From the NCBI GenBank assembly GCA_019914995.1, contig CM034130.1:6944001-7008000 (forward strand): a stretch of DNA of 64,000 bases, given 5' to 3'. Position 1 is the first letter of the stretch, and each line of letters starts with the position of its first letter. The notes beneath the pieces were generated by a model. The model had not been told where the DNA came from and did no database searches. It saw only the letters and a program-made list of their open reading frames with translations. Shown here piece by piece: positions 61,801 to 64,000 of the stretch. Made by a program: the position numbers and the translations under genes. Source of the stretch: Acanthochlamys bracteata. Taxonomy: Eukaryota; Streptophyta; Magnoliopsida; Pandanales; Velloziaceae.

Positions 61801-64000
61801 ATACGTAATTAATCTCCCTTCTCAGTAGATGTAAATCCATTTAAATTTTTATATCATATGTTAAGTTTTAAATTGATACTACAGCAAATAATTGTTCTCC
61901 ATTTATTAACAACTTGCATTTGTTTAGTTGATTGTGAGATAGAAAATGTCAAAAATTTTTAACTAATATCGTACAAATAGCTTTAGGTGATGTTTGGTCT
62001 AAATCAAGTCTAGGAGATGCAACGAGGACACTTTTGTTCTCAAGTTGGTGGAATATGGAACATGTAATTGTATCGTGGTATTAATTTCTTGACAAGCAAT
62101 TATGGTTTATGGTTCAGGCTCATGTGTGATCTGTTCTTGGTGAGTGGTGCCTGCTTTATGGCATCTTGACAGTAAAGTTTATGTGAAATGTGAATTAAGC
62201 TTCTTCCTTATTGCTGTAAGCATGTCCAAATGGAAATTATGCAAGCTTGTAACTAGCTCCCCATATATATGCCTCATCTTGTATTGTCCTTTGTGATTTT
62301 TGTTAAGGTTGCACATTATGTTTTTAATTTTTTTAATTTTTTTGACAAACTATTCCATCAACTTATCTCCATCTTAATCTTACAATGAAGGGCTGTACGG
62401 ATTGCACCTTTCTATAATAGATTGGCTTACTCAGTTCCATCTGCTTTCATGGGGCTGAGATGCTTTGCTAATTATGAAGCATTGCGGTTCGCTAAATCCA
62501 TAAGAGATCTTGGAGATAAGATTGTGGAAAGAATGACAAAGAGGAGTTCTAATAGTGGGGGGAAATATGTTTCCATCCACCTTCGCTTTGAAGAGGTACT
62601 GATATTTGGAACTGAATTATCTAGAATCAACTATTTAAAATATGCTAAATCTCTATTTATAGGATATTGTGGCCTACACATATTGTACTTACGATGGTAG
62701 CAACAAAGTGAAGCGTGAATTAGATAATGTTCGTGAAAGAAGTTGGAGAGGAAAGTTTAGAAGGCCCGGTAGAGATGATAGTCCAGAAGGAAACAGACAG
62801 AAGGGAAAGTGTCCGCTGACTCCGGTGGAGGTGTGTATCTGATGTAGATTACATTTCAAGTTTCTAGCGAATATATTCATTTATTTCAATTTCAAATTGA
62901 TGTTTCTGTTATGAGTCATCGCATCCATTATTTCTGAAGGAAAACATCTAGCTCAGTGAAAACTCAATTTAAACCTCTACTTCCTCATTTGAAACCCATT
63001 TAAACCTCTCTGCTTTCTACATAGGCATAATTGCTGCTTTAAATCTAGCATGTGTTTGTGTATGTACATCTCCCTGAAGATGGCGATGTCAACTGCTAAG
63101 ATTTTCAGTAATCTTATATGCGAAAGATGAATTAGTTATGCTGCATTGATTTTGTAACATATTCTCAGGTAGCAATGATGCTGAGAGGCATGGGGTTTGA
63201 TAATTCAACTCCAATTTATGTTGCTTCTGGTAAACTTTACAATGAGGAAAAACATATGGCGCCCCTTAGAAAGATGTTTCCACTTCTTGAGACAAAGGAG
63301 ACTCTGGCTTCAGAGGAGGAACTTGCACCGTTTAAGGTAACATACTTCAAGAAATATAATACAATAATTGAATGTAGAAAATGGTATAAATCTGAATTGT
63401 TCTGAAAGGTTCTTGCAATTGTTTTTTTGTCTCCGTACTGCTTCAGAGGAAGGATTATGCTTCCATGCTTCTTTGCTTTCATCAATTCTCTGAAGTATCG
63501 CTCCAGTTTCCTGGAATCATCTGTATTCAGGGTTCATGTATTTTTCAATTCATTAAATAGTTGTCTAGATTACTTAGGTATGGAATCTATCTTCGTATCC
63601 TGATTAACGTTTGAGCCAAAACATCAAACTGGAATATGTTAATGACTTGTTGTGGTAGAATTTGTTTTTTACGGACATATAGGCCTATTCCCTTATATAG
63701 TACTCCTAGCTGTGTTGGATATTGCAACAGAACGCCTTGTGAATCCAATTCATCATAAGGTTAATGCCTTGACTAAGACATCCTTTGTCTTCTGCATTTG
63801 GAATTCTATCACTAAACTACTTGCCATGTTTTGTTCTTTCTCATTGTTGGTCAATGTTCAAAAAATTTTGATGAGCTTTTCAACTGTGCTTAAATGGTTA
63901 TAACTTAGAAGAGAACTGGCAATCATTGTTGTTATTTTAACAATTTGTGGTTTATTATTTAGGGATACTCATCTCGGTTAGCAGCAATTGACTACACCGT
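58023..64000 (+). CDS. GT106-family O-fucosyltransferase-like protein (3' end outside window)
   Basis: These Golgi type II proteins transfer fucose or related sugars from nucleotide sugars to proteins or cell-wall glycans; this member's acceptor is unknown. Exons seen: 58023-58349, 60064-60133, 60276-60343, 60783-60871, 61538-61735, 62391-62595, 62663-62830, 63169-63336, 63963 to the window end; in frame, 443 aa so far. The N-terminus has a short cytosolic part with basic residues and one membrane anchor at about 36-55 ([20 protein letters not shown]). The catalytic part includes [19 protein letters not shown] (146-164 region), [36 protein letters not shown] and the HLRFE nucleotide-sugar box (about 314-318), then [36 protein letters not shown] and [13 protein letters not shown]. 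The start at 58023 gives the expected basic-plus-anchor start; an alternative frame ATG at 58007 leads nowhere. Introns 1 (1.7 kb) and 5 (0.65 kb) are the longest. Confidence 0.92.
58792..58815 (+). repeat. (CT)n microsatellite in O-fucosyltransferase intron 1
   Basis: About twelve CT units in a row. A likely length-variable marker; no function inferred. Confidence 0.85.

Noticed and set aside
1-64000. tRNA, rRNA, CRISPR arrays and LTR-type elements
   Set aside because: No cloverleaf, ribosomal sequence, regular spacer array, or paired long direct repeats with capsid or polymerase genes could be supported by reading.

Overview
This window is nuclear DNA of a flowering plant, most likely a eudicot. 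Its genes are split by GT-AG introns, its intergenic DNA is very AT-rich and dotted with small hairpin-like transposon relics, and several genes are plant hallmarks (TPLATE, an RMR vacuolar sorting receptor, a lectin-receptor-type fragment, a plant-type O-fucosyltransferase). I cannot name the species. There are no operons, CRISPR arrays, RNA genes or LTR elements that I can support.

Layout, left to right. 12-318: broken start of an L-type lectin gene. 320-4219: AT-rich intergenic DNA with one clear MITE. 4420-9130 (+): exosome subunit RRP45, 9 exons, with a degraded RTE-type LINE in intron 1. 10806-13184 (-): small RING/DUF1232 membrane E3 ligase (RNF170-like), 5 exons. 14695-19345 (-): a PDK1-type kinase pseudogene that keeps exon order and PH domain but has many disruptions. 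19876-20884: a foldback element with arms of about 360 bp. 21289-27179 (+): TPLATE, 7 exons, intact. 28349-32814 (-): WDR20/CreC-like WD40 protein, 11 exons. 34974-39363 (+): CstF-64 pseudogene, with introns and with a MITE inside. 40893-43956 (+): RMR-type PA/TM/RING-H2 receptor, 4 exons. 44-49 kb: AT-rich DNA holding MITEs, an orphan exon pair and a dead PIF/Harbinger transposase. 49149-54643 (+): EI24 homolog, 11 exons. 58023-64000 (+): GT106 O-fucosyltransferase, cut by the window end.

The exon models of the six intact genes and of the truncated O-fucosyltransferase were worked out by hand. All keep frame across every junction: RRP45 454 aa, RNF170-like 185 aa, TPLATE 1155 aa, WDR20-like 524 aa, RMR 496 aa, EI24 318 aa, O-fucosyltransferase the first 443 aa. 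Each gene serves a different housekeeping process: RNA decay, ubiquitin ligation, endocytosis, deubiquitinase scaffolding, vacuolar sorting, ER/autophagy and Golgi glycosylation. I see no functional cluster.

Two intron-bearing pseudogenes of core genes (PDK1, CstF-64) sit between intact neighbours. This pattern fits gene loss after whole-genome or segmental duplication. No wholly new system is evident. The most noteworthy items are the long-arm foldback element with its repeated core motif, the two decayed core-gene copies, and two introns that both start with the rare AG|GCATGT donor.
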